Positions 1 to 9,147 of a stretch of DNA of 42,429 nt are shown piece by piece. The DNA comes from Sporisorium sorghi (lineage: Eukaryota > Basidiomycota > Ustilaginomycetes > Ustilaginales > Ustilaginaceae), in the NCBI GenBank assembly GCA_023212695.1, contig JALCCG010000179.1, forward strand, positions 1 to 42,429. Direction: 5' to 3'. Under the pieces are notes generated by a model. That model did not search any database. It had not been told where the DNA came from and saw nothing but the letters and a program-made list of their open reading frames with translations. The position numbers were made by a program, and so were the translations under genes. Positions within the stretch are counted from its first letter, which is position 1. Every line of letters starts with the position of its first letter.

Positions 1-74
<74 letters not shown>
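1..74. repeat. 74-nt poly-G homopolymer at window edge
   Basis: Bases 1 to 74 are all G. A run this long is very rare in real fungal DNA. It may be a genuine simple repeat at which the assembly broke, or a sequencing/assembly artefact such as a no-signal G call. The T run at the other end of the window makes a contig bounded by homopolymers plausible. Confidence 0.95.
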
Positions 75-76
<2 letters not shown>

Positions 77-488
77 GAGGAGGTCGTAGACTCGTTTCTC
101 AGATAGACTGGCATCTAGCATTGTTCATACACTTCATTCACATGATCTTTCACCTTGCACATAGACGTTTCGCTTCTTCTTATTGACGGCAAAGGATCTT
201 GACATCACCTCAAACGGTGCATCGCGAGGATTGTGTGAGCCTCGAGTGGTAGCGACAAGCTCGAACGCTGCAACGTTGGCGACTGCGAAACTGGTAAAAG
301 CGAGATCCGAGATTTTTCCAGCACTCTCTCCACACGCAGCGAAAAATAAAGCTCAGCTTCATACCACCACTTGCTCCATCATTGCTCCATATCCCCATCT
401 CACGACCCAAAACTCTCGCTGAAGCGTCATCGCATCGCCTATCACCAGCACCGAACCCTTCCAATCAGAGCATACAGTGGCGCGCACC
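75..488 (+). other. Upstream region of the YPI1-like gene
   Basis: There is no convincing ORF in this 414-bp stretch. It presumably carries the promoter and 5' UTR of the downstream gene. Several short ORFs on both strands have no recognisable content. No clear TATA box was seen. Confidence 0.5.
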
Positions 489-1191
489 ATGAGCGGCCAC
501 CCATCTTCCTCCTCTGCAGCGGCAGCGGGACCCTCGCGCACGCTCACACTAACCACCGATCCCGCACCGCAACAACAAGACGTGGGCATCCTTCGATTGC
601 GTCCCGAACCACGCTCCCGCGCTGCCGCTGCGACTGGCAGCTCGCGTCGAGTAGTATGGTCCGAGGAGACGGTGGACAACGAAGGGCTCGGGCGCAAGAA
701 ATCCAAGAGTAAGTTCCACGCCATACCCTTTCCTCACAGCGAGAGCATATTGCTGACTCGTTTGATTAATGGGCGCGGGGATAGTCTGCTGCATCTACCA
801 CAAGCCCAAGGCGTTCGACGAGTCGTCCGACGAGTCGTCCGACGAGTCTTCCAGCTCGAGCGAGGGCGAGGATAGTTCGGAGAGTGAGTCGGACAGCGAT
901 GCTGCGGATAAGCCTAACTTGTCCAGGGCTGTTAGGGAAAAGCTTCAGCAACAGCGGCGGCATCAGCATGCGCATCACGAGGACGCGGATCACGAGCACC
1001 ACGAATCGTGCTCGCACCGCACACGCAAGGCGAGGCACAAAACACGCTCCTCGGGCGGCACCCAGACCATCACACGCACTACAACGACGGAGGAGCAGGA
1101 GGACGATATCGAAGATGGGAAGGAGGATAGCGACGCCGAGGACGGCAATCCAGGTTTCAAGCCAAACGCGTACGAGAGGGGCACTCGATGA
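489..1191 (+). CDS. YPI1: Type 1 protein phosphatase regulator, YPI1/inhibitor-3 (PPP1R11) family
   Basis: This is a two-exon gene, join(489..708, 785..1191), encoding 208 residues. Members of this family bind protein phosphatase 1 (Glc7) in the nucleus and modulate it. The signature is visible: a PP1-docking RVxW motif (R54-V-V-W57), then SEETVDNEGLGRKKSK, and across the splice junction ICCIYHKPKAFDE. That continuous core places the intron exactly, since neither exon alone contains the whole block. After the core come tandem acidic DESS repeats, a His-rich stretch and an acidic tail, as is usual for fungal Ypi1. The ATG at 489 is the first in frame; the frame also opens upstream, but only with a GTG. 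The gene converges on the SCY1-like gene with a 226-bp gap that shows nothing. Confidence 0.9.
709..784 (+). other. Intron in the YPI1-like gene (76 nt)
   Basis: The 5' splice site is GTAAGT and the 3' site is TAG. A branch-point-like CTGAC lies about 30 nt before the acceptor. Removing it joins a phase-1 codon (A + TC = Ile74) and restores the conserved KSK-ICCIYHKP block. Confidence 0.9.
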
Positions 1192-1417
1192 CGATGTTGC
1201 CCATTTTCAGAGCGATTGTCGGAGCAGGGCACATTCGTACGACCTCGCTCCGTTGTTGATTGGAGCGTCAATCGCTACACATTTGCATTGCAGCCTCTGC
1301 TTCCTTCACAACATGTGACAATGCATGAACACCTCTGGCGCTGAGAACAAGTGCTCAATCTCCCTCTCGTGTGAGCATGCGAGTGTGCGAATGAGACACA
1401 ACACCGACCGCACGAAC

Positions 1418-4129
1418 TCAAGCAAACGGATCGAAATCCTTCCATGCATCCTGACCCTGCGTCTTGCCGCCACCCTTGCCCGCCGCCGCTGTCGTCTTGC
1501 CGGTAGGCTGCAGCACGCTGCCTCCCCACCCTGGCGGACCCGACGGTGCCGCTGCCGGTACCGCTGCCGGTACCGCTGCCGGTACCGCTGCCGGAGTCAG
1601 TGTCGGCTGTGCGGCGAGCATCGACCCGGGTGCGGGCTCGATAGCAGGTGGCGCGCCGAATAGGCCACTCCCGCTGCTGGTCGAGGCCGGGGTGGTCCAG
1701 TTTGACCCTGTGGCGGGAGGGAGCGTGATGTTGTAGTTCGGACCGCTGGTCGTCGTCGCTGTGACATTGTTTGACGGTGCTAGAGGAGGGGTAGCTAGTG
1801 AGGACGACGGCTGGAGGACGCTGGACCAGCTTGGCGTTGCAGCTGTTGATTTGACGGATGTGCTCGACGACGAGGTGGTACTGGGCATCGCGGGGCGCGT
1901 GAACGAGGGCGGTGGTGCGAGCGACGGCGGCATCGCTGGTGCTGTTGACGTCGAGCCGCGCGCCGAGGCGCCATTCAGCTTCGTCGACGCAGCGCCGGCC
2001 ACGGTCGACCTGCTGCCCGTATGTGTCGGCGTCAAGCCCGCCACGGGCGTGTGCACGTTGGACACCGCCGGCGAGATGTCGCTCGCCACGCCCATACTAG
2101 TGCCGGTGTTCAACGAGGCAAAGTCGTCCGAAAGCCCGAACGGATCGTCGGTGACCGTGCTCCTCTCGCCGCCCGCACTGGTCTTGGTCTGCCCCACTAG
2201 CGTGGCAAAGTCGATCTCCCCACCCGCACCGATGCCCGTCACGCCTCCCGCACCACCGCCCCTCGCACTCCTATCAGCAGTGTACGAATCCGTGTGCTCC
2301 TGCATACGCTTCACGTCCCTCAGATGCGCCGTATGCTCCTTCTCCACCCTCGCGCTCATCTCTTTGACTGCCTTCATAAACCGTCCGAACTGCTCGGCAT
2401 TCAGCAGCGGCCCCATGCTCATCACCCACAGCTGCGGGATGATCGCCGTCGCGAGCGTTTCCCTGTCCACCTTGTTCGACATCGACTCGTGCACCGCGAG
2501 CGTGGCGACCATCACGCTGGGCTCTTTCGTTTTAATCCGTGCGAGGATGGGCACCAGCTTGTCCGTCAGCGTGTGCTTGTCGAGGATCGCCACCATGGCG
2601 TGGAAGCAGATGAGGCAGTTGACCTTGACGCTGAGCACTTTGGTCTTGGCGAACAGCGAGGCGAGTTTGGGGAAGAGCACTTCCTTGACGTGTGCGTACT
2701 CCAGGATCTCCGCTAGACGCGGGACAGTGCGCAGCGCCTTTTCCTGCACCATGACGTTCTCGGCCTCGAGCGCAGAGTAGAGCAGCGGCGTGACCTCTTC
2801 GCGGAAAGTGGTGGGTGCGACCTTGGGCACGAACAGCGTCTCGATCTGATCCAGCAACAGCAGCATGTTCTGCGGCGGATCCTGCACCGCGAACAGCGGC
2901 TTGAGCTTGGGCAGCACCGACGTGGTGAACTCCAACGAGGACAGGTTTTTGGAGATGAAGAAGACGTTCGGTAGGATGAACGGCAGCAACGAGCGGTCCG
3001 TCATGAGCTCCAGCACGGCGGGGAGCACTTTGCGCCGCAGCAACCGGTCCGAAAACTGCGGTAGGATCTTCAGCAAACCCTTGAGGTACTGCACGCGCTC
3101 CTCCTTCGTGCGTCCGGCGAAACTGTCGCGCTCCATAAACTTGAGCGTGGAGACGAGGATCGAGTTGAAGTACCCTGCCTGCTGGAACGACGCTGCCGAC
3201 AGCCTGGCCGCGGGGTATCTGGTCAGCAGGTTCGACAGCAGATCGAGCACGTCGCGGCCCATACGGGACCAGCTCTGGCTGCCGATGGTGGTGCTGAGCT
3301 GCTCGACGTTGCTGCGCAGGTTGGGCAGCGAGTTGCGGTTGCGGAAGGGGGGCGAGCCTTTGTTGTGCACGGCGTAGACGACGCAGCCGAGGCTGTACAT
3401 GTCGTTCTCCGGGCCGAGCTTTTCGTCGAGTGCGTTCTCGGGCGCCATGTAGTCGAAGTTGCGACTCATCGCCGGTGGCAGGCTCGGATCGTAATCGGGA
3501 AACGTCCAGGGCGTCCTCCCCCCACCGCCCGGCAGCTCGAGCGGCGTGAGAAACGAAAATCCAGCCAGCTTCCAGTCGCCCTTGGCATTGATCAGGATCG
3601 ACTCGGGCGTCAAGTTCTGATGCACCATCTTGGCCGCATGCAGGAACTCCAACCCCCTCGCCACCTGCAACAAACCCTTCTGGATCTCGACCTCGTCCAG
3701 CTGCACATCCTGCCTGTGGTCCGAAACCAACGCTTCCGACAAACTCGCAAAAACCTGCTCCGTGGCAAACGACACATCGCTGCGCGACTCCTCGAGCGGC
3801 TCGACCACCTCCAAGATGCACGGATGGCGCAGCCGCATCAGCGACGAGGCTTCCTTTTTCAGCTGCTCGGTGATGCGCTGTCGAACCTGCCCGCGTGTGG
3901 AAAAGGTGTGCGTCCAGATCGAGACTGCGCTCTTGGACGCCGAGGCCGTGCTCGATGGACCTGATGAGCCTGAAGCAGCGCCCGAGGTCGAGGAGGAGGC
4001 ATTGCGCGTGGCCTTGCAGATCTTCCACAGCCCACAGTGCGCTGGAGATTGCGAGTCGTCGATCGTGTAGTTGACCGCGATGTTGGTGCGGCCAAAGTAG
4101 GACGACGCCTGGCTGAGGAACGACGCCAT
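1418..4129 (-). CDS. SCY1: SCY1-like (Scyl2-type) pseudokinase
   Basis: The protein has 903 residues. SCY1/Scyl proteins are catalytically degenerate kinases with HEAT-like repeats that act in Golgi/endosome trafficking with clathrin. A kinase fold spans about residues 30 to 330. The catalytic HRD is HQN (170-172), DFG is AGF (189-191), and an APE motif remains at 229-231, so activity is unlikely. A helical HEAT-like region covers about 340 to 620, followed by a Ser/Thr/Pro/Ala-rich disordered tail. The tail contains DPF-type adaptor-binding motifs, one in TDDPFG and one at the extreme end (FDPFA). The frame is open a further 75 codons upstream, but I chose the ATG at 4129 because MASFLSQASSYFG begins conserved-looking sequence and the upstream part is low-quality. 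The assignment to the Scyl2 rather than the Scyl1 branch rests on the tail and is less sure. Confidence 0.85.
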   Translation of the reverse strand: MASFLSQASSYFGRTNIAVNYTIDDSQSPAHCGLWKICKATRNASSSTSGAASGSSGPSSTASASKSAVSIWTHTFSTRGQVRQRITEQLKKEASSLMRLRHPCILEVVEPLEESRSDVSFATEQVFASLSEALVSDHRQDVQLDEVEIQKGLLQVARGLEFLHAAKMVHQNLTPESILINAKGDWKLAGFSFLTPLELPGGGGRTPWTFPDYDPSLPPAMSRNFDYMAPENALDEKLGPENDMYSLGCVVYAVHNKGSPPFRNRNSLPNLRSNVEQLSTTIGSQSWSRMGRDVLDLLSNLLTRYPAARLSAASFQQAGYFNSILVSTLKFMERDSFAGRTKEERVQYLKGLLKILPQFSDRLLRRKVLPAVLELMTDRSLLPFILPNVFFISKNLSSLEFTTSVLPKLKPLFAVQDPPQNMLLLLDQIETLFVPKVAPTTFREEVTPLLYSALEAENVMVQEKALRTVPRLAEILEYAHVKEVLFPKLASLFAKTKVLSVKVNCLICFHAMVAILDKHTLTDKLVPILARIKTKEPSVMVATLAVHESMSNKVDRETLATAIIPQLWVMSMGPLLNAEQFGRFMKAVKEMSARVEKEHTAHLRDVKRMQEHTDSYTADRSARGGGAGGVTGIGAGGEIDFATLVGQTKTSAGGERSTVTDDPFGLSDDFASLNTGTSMGVASDISPAVSNVHTPVAGLTPTHTGSRSTVAGAASTKLNGASARGSTSTAPAMPPSLAPPPSFTRPAMPSTTSSSSTSVKSTAATPSWSSVLQPSSSLATPPLAPSNNVTATTTSGPNYNITLPPATGSNWTTPASTSSGSGLFGAPPAIEPAPGSMLAAQPTLTPAAVPAAVPAAVPAAAPSGPPGWGGSVLQPTGKTTAAAGKGGGKTQGQDAWKDFDPFA
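1551..1594 (-). repeat. 12-bp tandem repeat inside the SCY1-like gene
   Basis: About 3.7 copies of GCTGCCGGTACC on the + strand. They encode the PAAV repeats near the C-terminus of the pseudokinase. The copies are identical, which suggests recent slippage and likely length polymorphism between strains. Confidence 0.9.
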
Positions 4130-4728
4130 CTTTGCTGCGAAGCGCGCCTGTGCGTTCGTTCGGAGCCCAAGATAGTCAAGCGGTGATGATTTGACGATAA
4201 GGGTGATGGGGTGATGATGGTGTTGGAGAAGGAACAAGAGTGCAAACGAGTCCAAGCAGACACGAAAATCGACGAGATCAACACCTTCGCCCTGTCTCGG
4301 ATGTCGGAGTGTGTGCCTGTGTGGCGGCGTGGCAGCTCGGAATTTCTCACACACACGCAGCTGCAGCTGCAGCTGCCAATCCCGCTCGACCTTTCAAACG
4401 TCGCCGTCACGAGCACACTCAGTCTCTCAGGATGAGCACGCTTCTTCAGCTTCGGAAGCACCTGCTCACACATATCGTCTTCATTCAAGCACGCCCTGGT
4501 GGCACAATTAGAGGCAAAACATAGATTGACGATCGAGAGTGCTTTCATGATTTCGAATGGAGTGCGAACAATGGGATGCGAGGGGTGGGACAAACAGAGG
4601 ATTACTTTCGATGCTGTGCAAAGACAAGAGACGGGTGACGGAACAATGAGACGATGCGATGCGACTGCAAAAAGCTGAAGGGTATCGAGGGCGTTGATGA
4701 TGGGTATTGAAAGGGTATGGCGGGCTTG
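4130..4728 (-). other. Intergenic region: promoter of SCY1-like gene, 3' flank of SWIM/RING gene
   Basis: About 600 bp without a credible gene. A triple CAGCTG array with an adjoining CCAAT box is listed separately. The rest shows nothing recognisable. Confidence 0.5.
4358..4380 (-). promoter_or_regulatory. Triple CAGCTG (E-box-like) array next to a CCAAT box
   Basis: CAGCTG occurs three times in overlapping register (4358-4375), directly followed by CCAAT (4376-4380) on the + strand. It lies about 230 to 250 bp upstream of the chosen SCY1-like start. CAGCTG is an E-box core recognised by bHLH factors and CCAAT is the HAP-complex site. Function here is inferred only from position, and the CCAAT is on the strand opposite to the gene. 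Confidence 0.3.
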
Positions 4729-6171
4729 CTACTCCCAACCGTCTGCACCGTCATCAGCTGCATCAGCCTCAGCAGCAGGTTCGGGGACGGCAGGTCCGGG
4801 AGCGGCAGGTTCGAGAGGGGCAGGCTCGTTGAGGCCAGCAGCCGCAGCGAGGTTGAGCGGTCGACCAAAAGCATCCACCACTCCGCCGCGAGCGCTGAGA
4901 CCAATGCCATAGCCGTTGGCCTTCCGGTCGACAACGACGGGAGCCTTGATGGGCTCGTGCCACTTGGCGCGGCACCAGATGCACGTTCGGTTGAAGCCAC
5001 GTGTGTTGAACCACGTCTCGAGGCAGTCGGTGTGGATGGGACGTCCGCACGATTCGAGGCAGAACTCGAGTCCCTCGACGCTGCCGGGCTCGAGGTCCTC
5101 GTAGCACACTCCGCAGACGTCGCCTTCGCCGGGGATGAGTCGCTTGCCCACAGGCGCCTGGTCTTGGTCCTGGTCGGAGCCGGATTCCCCCTGGCCATTG
5201 GAGCCGGATGCCGCCTCGTCGCCATCGTCAGGCTGGTAACCCACTGCCGCCTCCCATGCTTTGCGAAGTTCAGGCTTGGCCAGCGCCTGGGCGACAGGAT
5301 TGGCGAGCGCTTCTTCGAACACTTGCTCCACCTCGTCTTCGGACAGACGGACGCGCGAGTAGACGGGCAAGTGACCTTCGAGGCGCAGCACCTTGTTGTA
5401 GACGAACATCAGATGCTTGCAGACCTGGCGTCGCAGGGCAAAGTCCATGCAGCTGCAGCTGACCTGGCGATCGACGACCACCTTGTACACGTTGCCCTTG
5501 GAGCCGCTGACGTCGAACTCTTCGCGCAGCTGGTCGCCGTTGCGGAAGCGATGGATCAAGTACATGCGCTCGAGGTGCACTTTGGCAATGCGCTTAATGA
5601 CAGCATCGTCCAGCTTACCGAAGTGTGCGTCTTTGCGAAGCTCTTCGAGCTTGGCGCGCTCCAAGCCGGCCTTGGCGACCTTTTTCGGCTTGGGCTCCTT
5701 TTCGGTCTTCTTACCCTTGCCCTTGCCTGTGCCTTTGTCGTGAGTATCGTCCTTGTCTTGATCCTTGCTAGTTGAGGCCTTCTTGGCTTTCGCAGACTTG
5801 GTAGCCCTGGGAGACGGCCTCTTGTACTTTCGACTGGGGCCCTCCTCGAGCTCGTCGCGTTCTTCATCGTAAGACAAAGACGCGGAGCGGGCCCGACCGG
5901 ATCGAGAAGCATCGCTGGTGGATCGTTTGCGCTTGATGGGATTGGTCACAGTGCGCTTGCTTGGATGGTTGATGTTGAGACCGACGGCTTGGACGACGGG
6001 CTGCTGCGAGGGCGAGGCAGCTCGAGGGATCGAAGGCAACTTGGTGGTGGTGGTGGTGGTCCTCGTCGACTTTCGAGTGACTGCTCGGGTCGAGCGGGGT
6101 CGGATAGGACGCTGAATGCTCGAACTGGTGACGCCGACGATTTCGAAGCCGTCGTCGCCCAGGGACGCCAT
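4729..6171 (-). CDS. SWIM and RING zinc-finger protein, putative E3 ubiquitin ligase
   Basis: The protein has 480 residues. The N-terminal 170 residues are basic and disordered, with an SR/KR-rich stretch (about 75-160) that could be a nuclear localisation signal. A SWIM finger follows with C239-x-C241...C251-x-H253. A RING-like finger has C353-x2-C356, C371, C375, H380-x2-C383 and C397-x2-C400. SWIM followed by RING resembles the ZSWIM2/MEKK1-type arrangement, which is associated with ubiquitin ligase activity. The tail is Pro/Ala/Glu-rich and ends in an acidic stretch. The frame is open for 82 codons upstream of the ATG at 6171, but that part is poor in recognisable content and MASLGDDGFEIVG starts well. 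Substrate and pathway are unknown. Confidence 0.8.
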   Translation of the reverse strand: MASLGDDGFEIVGVTSSSIQRPIRPRSTRAVTRKSTRTTTTTTKLPSIPRAASPSQQPVVQAVGLNINHPSKRTVTNPIKRKRSTSDASRSGRARSASLSYDEERDELEEGPSRKYKRPSPRATKSAKAKKASTSKDQDKDDTHDKGTGKGKGKKTEKEPKPKKVAKAGLERAKLEELRKDAHFGKLDDAVIKRIAKVHLERMYLIHRFRNGDQLREEFDVSGSKGNVYKVVVDRQVSCSCMDFALRRQVCKHLMFVYNKVLRLEGHLPVYSRVRLSEDEVEQVFEEALANPVAQALAKPELRKAWEAAVGYQPDDGDEAASGSNGQGESGSDQDQDQAPVGKRLIPGEGDVCGVCYEDLEPGSVEGLEFCLESCGRPIHTDCLETWFNTRGFNRTCIWCRAKWHEPIKAPVVVDRKANGYGIGLSARGGVVDAFGRPLNLAAAAGLNEPAPLEPAAPGPAVPEPAAEADAADDGADGWE

Positions 6172-6967
6172 CTCGGAGTGAGTGTCGGCGGCGACGACAA
6201 CCGAGATGGATGCGTGATTAGTGGTGGCGGTGAGATGGATGTGGTGACGTGACGTCGAGAACCCGACTTGGCTGATTCCGGTAGCGTTGTTGTTTGAAGG
6301 GCGACTGCTTTGAAGGATGTCGTCGTTGAGGAGGAACAAGGAGGGTGAGACGGGCCAAGCGCTTTTAGCCAAGAGGCGGAAGCGTGGGACCGTGCGTGCG
6401 CAGCAAGTGACAAGCAAATGGGCGCGCCGTGTCGCTCTCTCGCTGTGTGCCTCTGCTTCAGAAAGGGTGCGGCTCGGTGTCAGCGCTCAGCCCCTGAGTG
6501 CGAGTCGATGAGCTTTGCCAAGATGAGGAAGGGAGGTGAGAGTGGAAAGCAGAAGAGTGGCAAAGTGGAGCTGCAGGTTGAAGAAATCAAGCGCTGATCA
6601 GCCTTTTGACACATCGGACCAGAGCTCAGCTTTGCTGCAGCTCTCTCTCTTCTGGTGGGGAAGCTCTGCCCTCAGAAACTCAGCAACGAAAAAATCCAAG
6701 GCGGGATCCCTGCATGAATTGGCTCACTTAGCGCTGCTGCCCCCCCCCACTCTTTCCTCTCGCGTGCTTTCCGAAGATGAGCAGCAGCAGTCGTGCGTGT
6801 GACCACTGCTTTCGAGACAACAGGCGAGAGGCCGTGCAAGCCACGATTTCCAGCCAAGATGTGATCTCAGAGAGGGGACGATCGAAATGCATTCGCTACA
6901 GTCACATTCAAGGACAAGTCGCGTCAAAGGGTATACAGTATCGATAGAGTCAATGAATACTCTGCAG
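6172..6967 (-). other. Intergenic region between SWIM/RING and Sos7-like genes
   Basis: 796 bp holding the SWIM/RING promoter and the 3' flank of the Sos7-like gene. Short ORFs on both strands have no recognisable domains. I see no other structure. Confidence 0.5.
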
Positions 6968-8452
6968 CTAGAAGGCAGCCAACACTTCTTGCACGATCAA
7001 AGGCACGTCGTTGGCCTTTTGCAAGGCTCGCAACCTCGCCATGGACGCTTCGGGCATGTCGTACTGCTCGCCCTTGGACGAGGTGACGGTGACTTCGTCG
7101 ATGCGACCGCCGACATCCTTGAAGCGGAGGTTGACGTGCACCAGAGACTGGTCGGGCATCGCAATCGATTTGCGCTTTCGTCGCGAGCCAGCCGCTTTTG
7201 CCGCGGCTTCTGCTTGTTGCTGCTGCTGCTGCTGCTGCTGTGTGTTGATGATCGAGTCGAGCGGCAGCTTGTAAGTGATGCGGATCTCGTTGGGAGAGAC
7301 GGCTTCGATCTCGTCGATGCCCAACAGAGATCGCAGCAGGCTGATGGTGGCGGCATGGCTGGCACAGAGCCGTTCGGTCTCGAGGTCTCGTCCGCCATCG
7401 ACACCCATGCCCATCTTGGCCTCGTTGGCAAACTTCTCGGCGAGCGAACGTTCTGCGTTGATCCTGTCGAGCGCCCTCAACGACGAGACGATGTCCTTCT
7501 TGGTGGCCTCGATCGCCTTTCGAACGTCGGCGGTCTTGCCCTCGACGGCGGTCATCTCCTCGACCTGCGCGTCGCAGTATTCTTCCGCTTCGCTGGTGGT
7601 CAACGGCCCATCTCGTCCTGCGATGGCCGCTACATTTCCACCTTTGCCGTGGCTCTGGGCGCGGATCTTGGCGAGCTCGAGTTCCATATCGCCAATCTCC
7701 TTGATGAGCAGCTCGGCCTCGCGACCGTCCCTCTCCACCTCGTGCCAAGGCTCGAAAAGCTCGTCGGCGGCAGCATCCACTTGCTTTCGGAGGCCGCGCA
7801 CTTCGGCTTTGGCTTCGGTGAGCTGCGTCTTGAGCGTCTTGGCGACACGTTCGCGTTCGGCCACCTCGGCAGCCGAGTAGACGGTGGCCTCTTTGCCGGA
7901 CTCGAGATCGTCCTGGATGTCGGCCATGAATCGCATCTTGGTCTCTTGTTCGAGATAGATAAACTTGAGCTTCTTAAAGTAGTCGAGCAGCAGCCTCTCC
8001 TCCTCCATGAGTCCCTCGGGCCATTCCTTGTAGACGGCCCAGTTGATGTCGAGCTCGCCTTCACCCGCGAATTGCGACATGCTGCTGCGTCTACGCTTTG
8101 CTGGCGATGCATTGTCTCCGAAGAGTCGTCTTTGATTGCTGCGGTCTGCTTTGGAGAGAAGCTGGTCTCGCAGCGTGTGCAGCGAGAGATTGTCCGGTGA
8201 GATTTCGAATGCGCTGGTGGCCATTTTGGTGGGGGAGCGCGCCGAGAGCTGCGGTCCTAGTTCTGCCAGGATGTTTCGAGCTTGATGAATCATGGTCTTG
8301 ATGGCATCTGCTTTGAGGTCCATCGATGTGCTGTTGTCGCCGTCTGCTTCTTCGTCGGCTCCACCGAATTGCACCTTTCGAGAGCGTGTCGGTACCTCCG
8401 CCGCTTGAGAGCTGCGACCGCGTGAGCTTCGCCTTGTGCTGGGACCGGCCAT
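6968..8452 (-). CDS. sos7: Kinetochore protein Sos7-like coiled-coil protein
   Basis: The protein has 494 residues. Fission yeast Sos7 partners Spc7/KNL1 at the kinetochore and is related to Kre28/Zwint. The diagnostic-looking block is at about 157-175, where LDYFKKLKFIYLEQETKMRF matches the conserved core that I associate with fungal Sos7 (xxLKFxYLEQxTKxxF). Long heptad-rich helices follow (about 190-370). The C-terminal part (about 370-494) predicts mixed strand and helix and may be the RWD-like end. It is interrupted by a nine-residue polyglutamine run (405-413) and a basic RRKRK cluster. The N-terminus is basic with several S/T-P sites. The gene is divergent from the uncharacterised gene at 9148. 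The family call is from recalled motif similarity; a generic coiled-coil protein is the alternative. Confidence 0.6.
   Translation of the reverse strand: MAGPSTRRSSRGRSSQAAEVPTRSRKVQFGGADEEADGDNSTSMDLKADAIKTMIHQARNILAELGPQLSARSPTKMATSAFEISPDNLSLHTLRDQLLSKADRSNQRRLFGDNASPAKRRRSSMSQFAGEGELDINWAVYKEWPEGLMEEERLLLDYFKKLKFIYLEQETKMRFMADIQDDLESGKEATVYSAAEVAERERVAKTLKTQLTEAKAEVRGLRKQVDAAADELFEPWHEVERDGREAELLIKEIGDMELELAKIRAQSHGKGGNVAAIAGRDGPLTTSEAEEYCDAQVEEMTAVEGKTADVRKAIEATKKDIVSSLRALDRINAERSLAEKFANEAKMGMGVDGGRDLETERLCASHAATISLLRSLLGIDEIEAVSPNEIRITYKLPLDSIINTQQQQQQQQQAEAAAKAAGSRRKRKSIAMPDQSLVHVNLRFKDVGGRIDEVTVTSSKGEQYDMPEASMARLRALQKANDVPLIVQEVLAAF
7214..7240 (-). repeat. CAG/CAA trinucleotide run (polyglutamine)
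   Basis: Nine consecutive glutamine codons (mostly CAG, two CAA) within the Sos7-like gene, between two conserved-looking C-terminal segments. Such runs vary readily in length. Confidence 0.9.
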
Positions 8453-8951
8453 GTCGAAGTAGGTGTTGCGTGTGATATGTGTGTGTGACGTGATCGAAGT
8501 GAATGGTCAAGATGTGATCTTGTGACGAGGAGGGAAAAGCAGCCATTTTCAAGACGCGATTTGTTGGATCTGCAGCTGCAGCCAAACGCCTCACGAGACG
8601 CGCTTCAGAGACCACAACACTCTGGCGCAAAGCACACACGTGACTTGCAAATTTTAGAGGCGGCTGAGGTTGCTCTGCGCTGCTGCGCTGCTGCGCCCTT
8701 TTCTCTTCTCTTCTCTTCTCTGTCACTGCGTGCTGACTGCTGCCTGCGCATCAATCCTCTCTCGCCACAGTCCCAAGTCACATCCAATTCAAGAGCAGAA
8801 TTCAAGAGCAGAGAAAACTTATCAAAGTTACGCTTTGCTCAACTCAAAATGTGACGCTCTTGGAGGCTTTGGCTAGAGACGAGAAAGCTTTGTGACTCGC
8901 CTGCCGTTTGTCAGGCTCTCGAAAGCTGCGAAGCGCAAGTGGAAATGCAGC

Positions 8952-8973
8952 TTTTTTTTTTTTTTTTTTTTTT
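8952..8973. repeat. 22-nt poly-T tract
   Basis: Uninterrupted T run about 175 bp upstream of the ATG at 9148. Long poly(dA:dT) tracts disfavour nucleosomes and are common in fungal promoters. Confidence 0.95.
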
Positions 8974-9012
8974 GGTCGATTCGTCTTTGCCTTTCATTTC
9001 TCTTTCTGCGCA

Positions 9013-9032
9013 TCTCTCTCTCTCTCTCTCTC
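9013..9032. repeat. TC dinucleotide microsatellite
   Basis: About ten TC units in the presumed 5' UTR or proximal promoter of the gene starting at 9148. Confidence 0.9.
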
Positions 9033-9147
9033 CTTCTCGTTCGCTCTCAAGAGGCAGCCCTTCTCCTCTTTGCATTCATGCAGCGCTCTTCCATATGTCC
9101 TTCGACAAATTCGCTGCTTGTCGACAGCACTCATATAGGGCGCTGGC

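Larger units (their letters stand above)
8453..9147. other. Divergent promoter region, Sos7-like gene / 9148 gene
   Basis: 695 bp between two divergently transcribed genes. It contains a 22-nt T run (8952-8973) and a TC dinucleotide tract (9013-9032), both within 200 bp of the + strand start. A pyrimidine-rich stretch in front of the start is common in fungal promoters. No TATA box is evident in front of either gene. Confidence 0.5.

Noticed and set aside
821..856. 12-bp repeats in YPI1 exon 2 as a possible regulatory array
   Set aside because: They simply encode the DESS repeats of the acidic segment, as is common in this family.
1761..2780. 339-codon + strand ORF antisense to the SCY1-like gene
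   Set aside because: Mirror frame of a recognised gene; no recognisable content.
2532..4028. 498-codon - strand ORF in another frame of the SCY1-like gene
   Set aside because: Same-strand shadow frame; the 903-residue frame carries the kinase and HEAT features.
6887..8200. 437-codon + strand ORF antisense to the Sos7-like gene
   Set aside because: It lies almost wholly opposite a better-supported gene, shows no domain, and such shadow frames are common with GC-rich codon bias.
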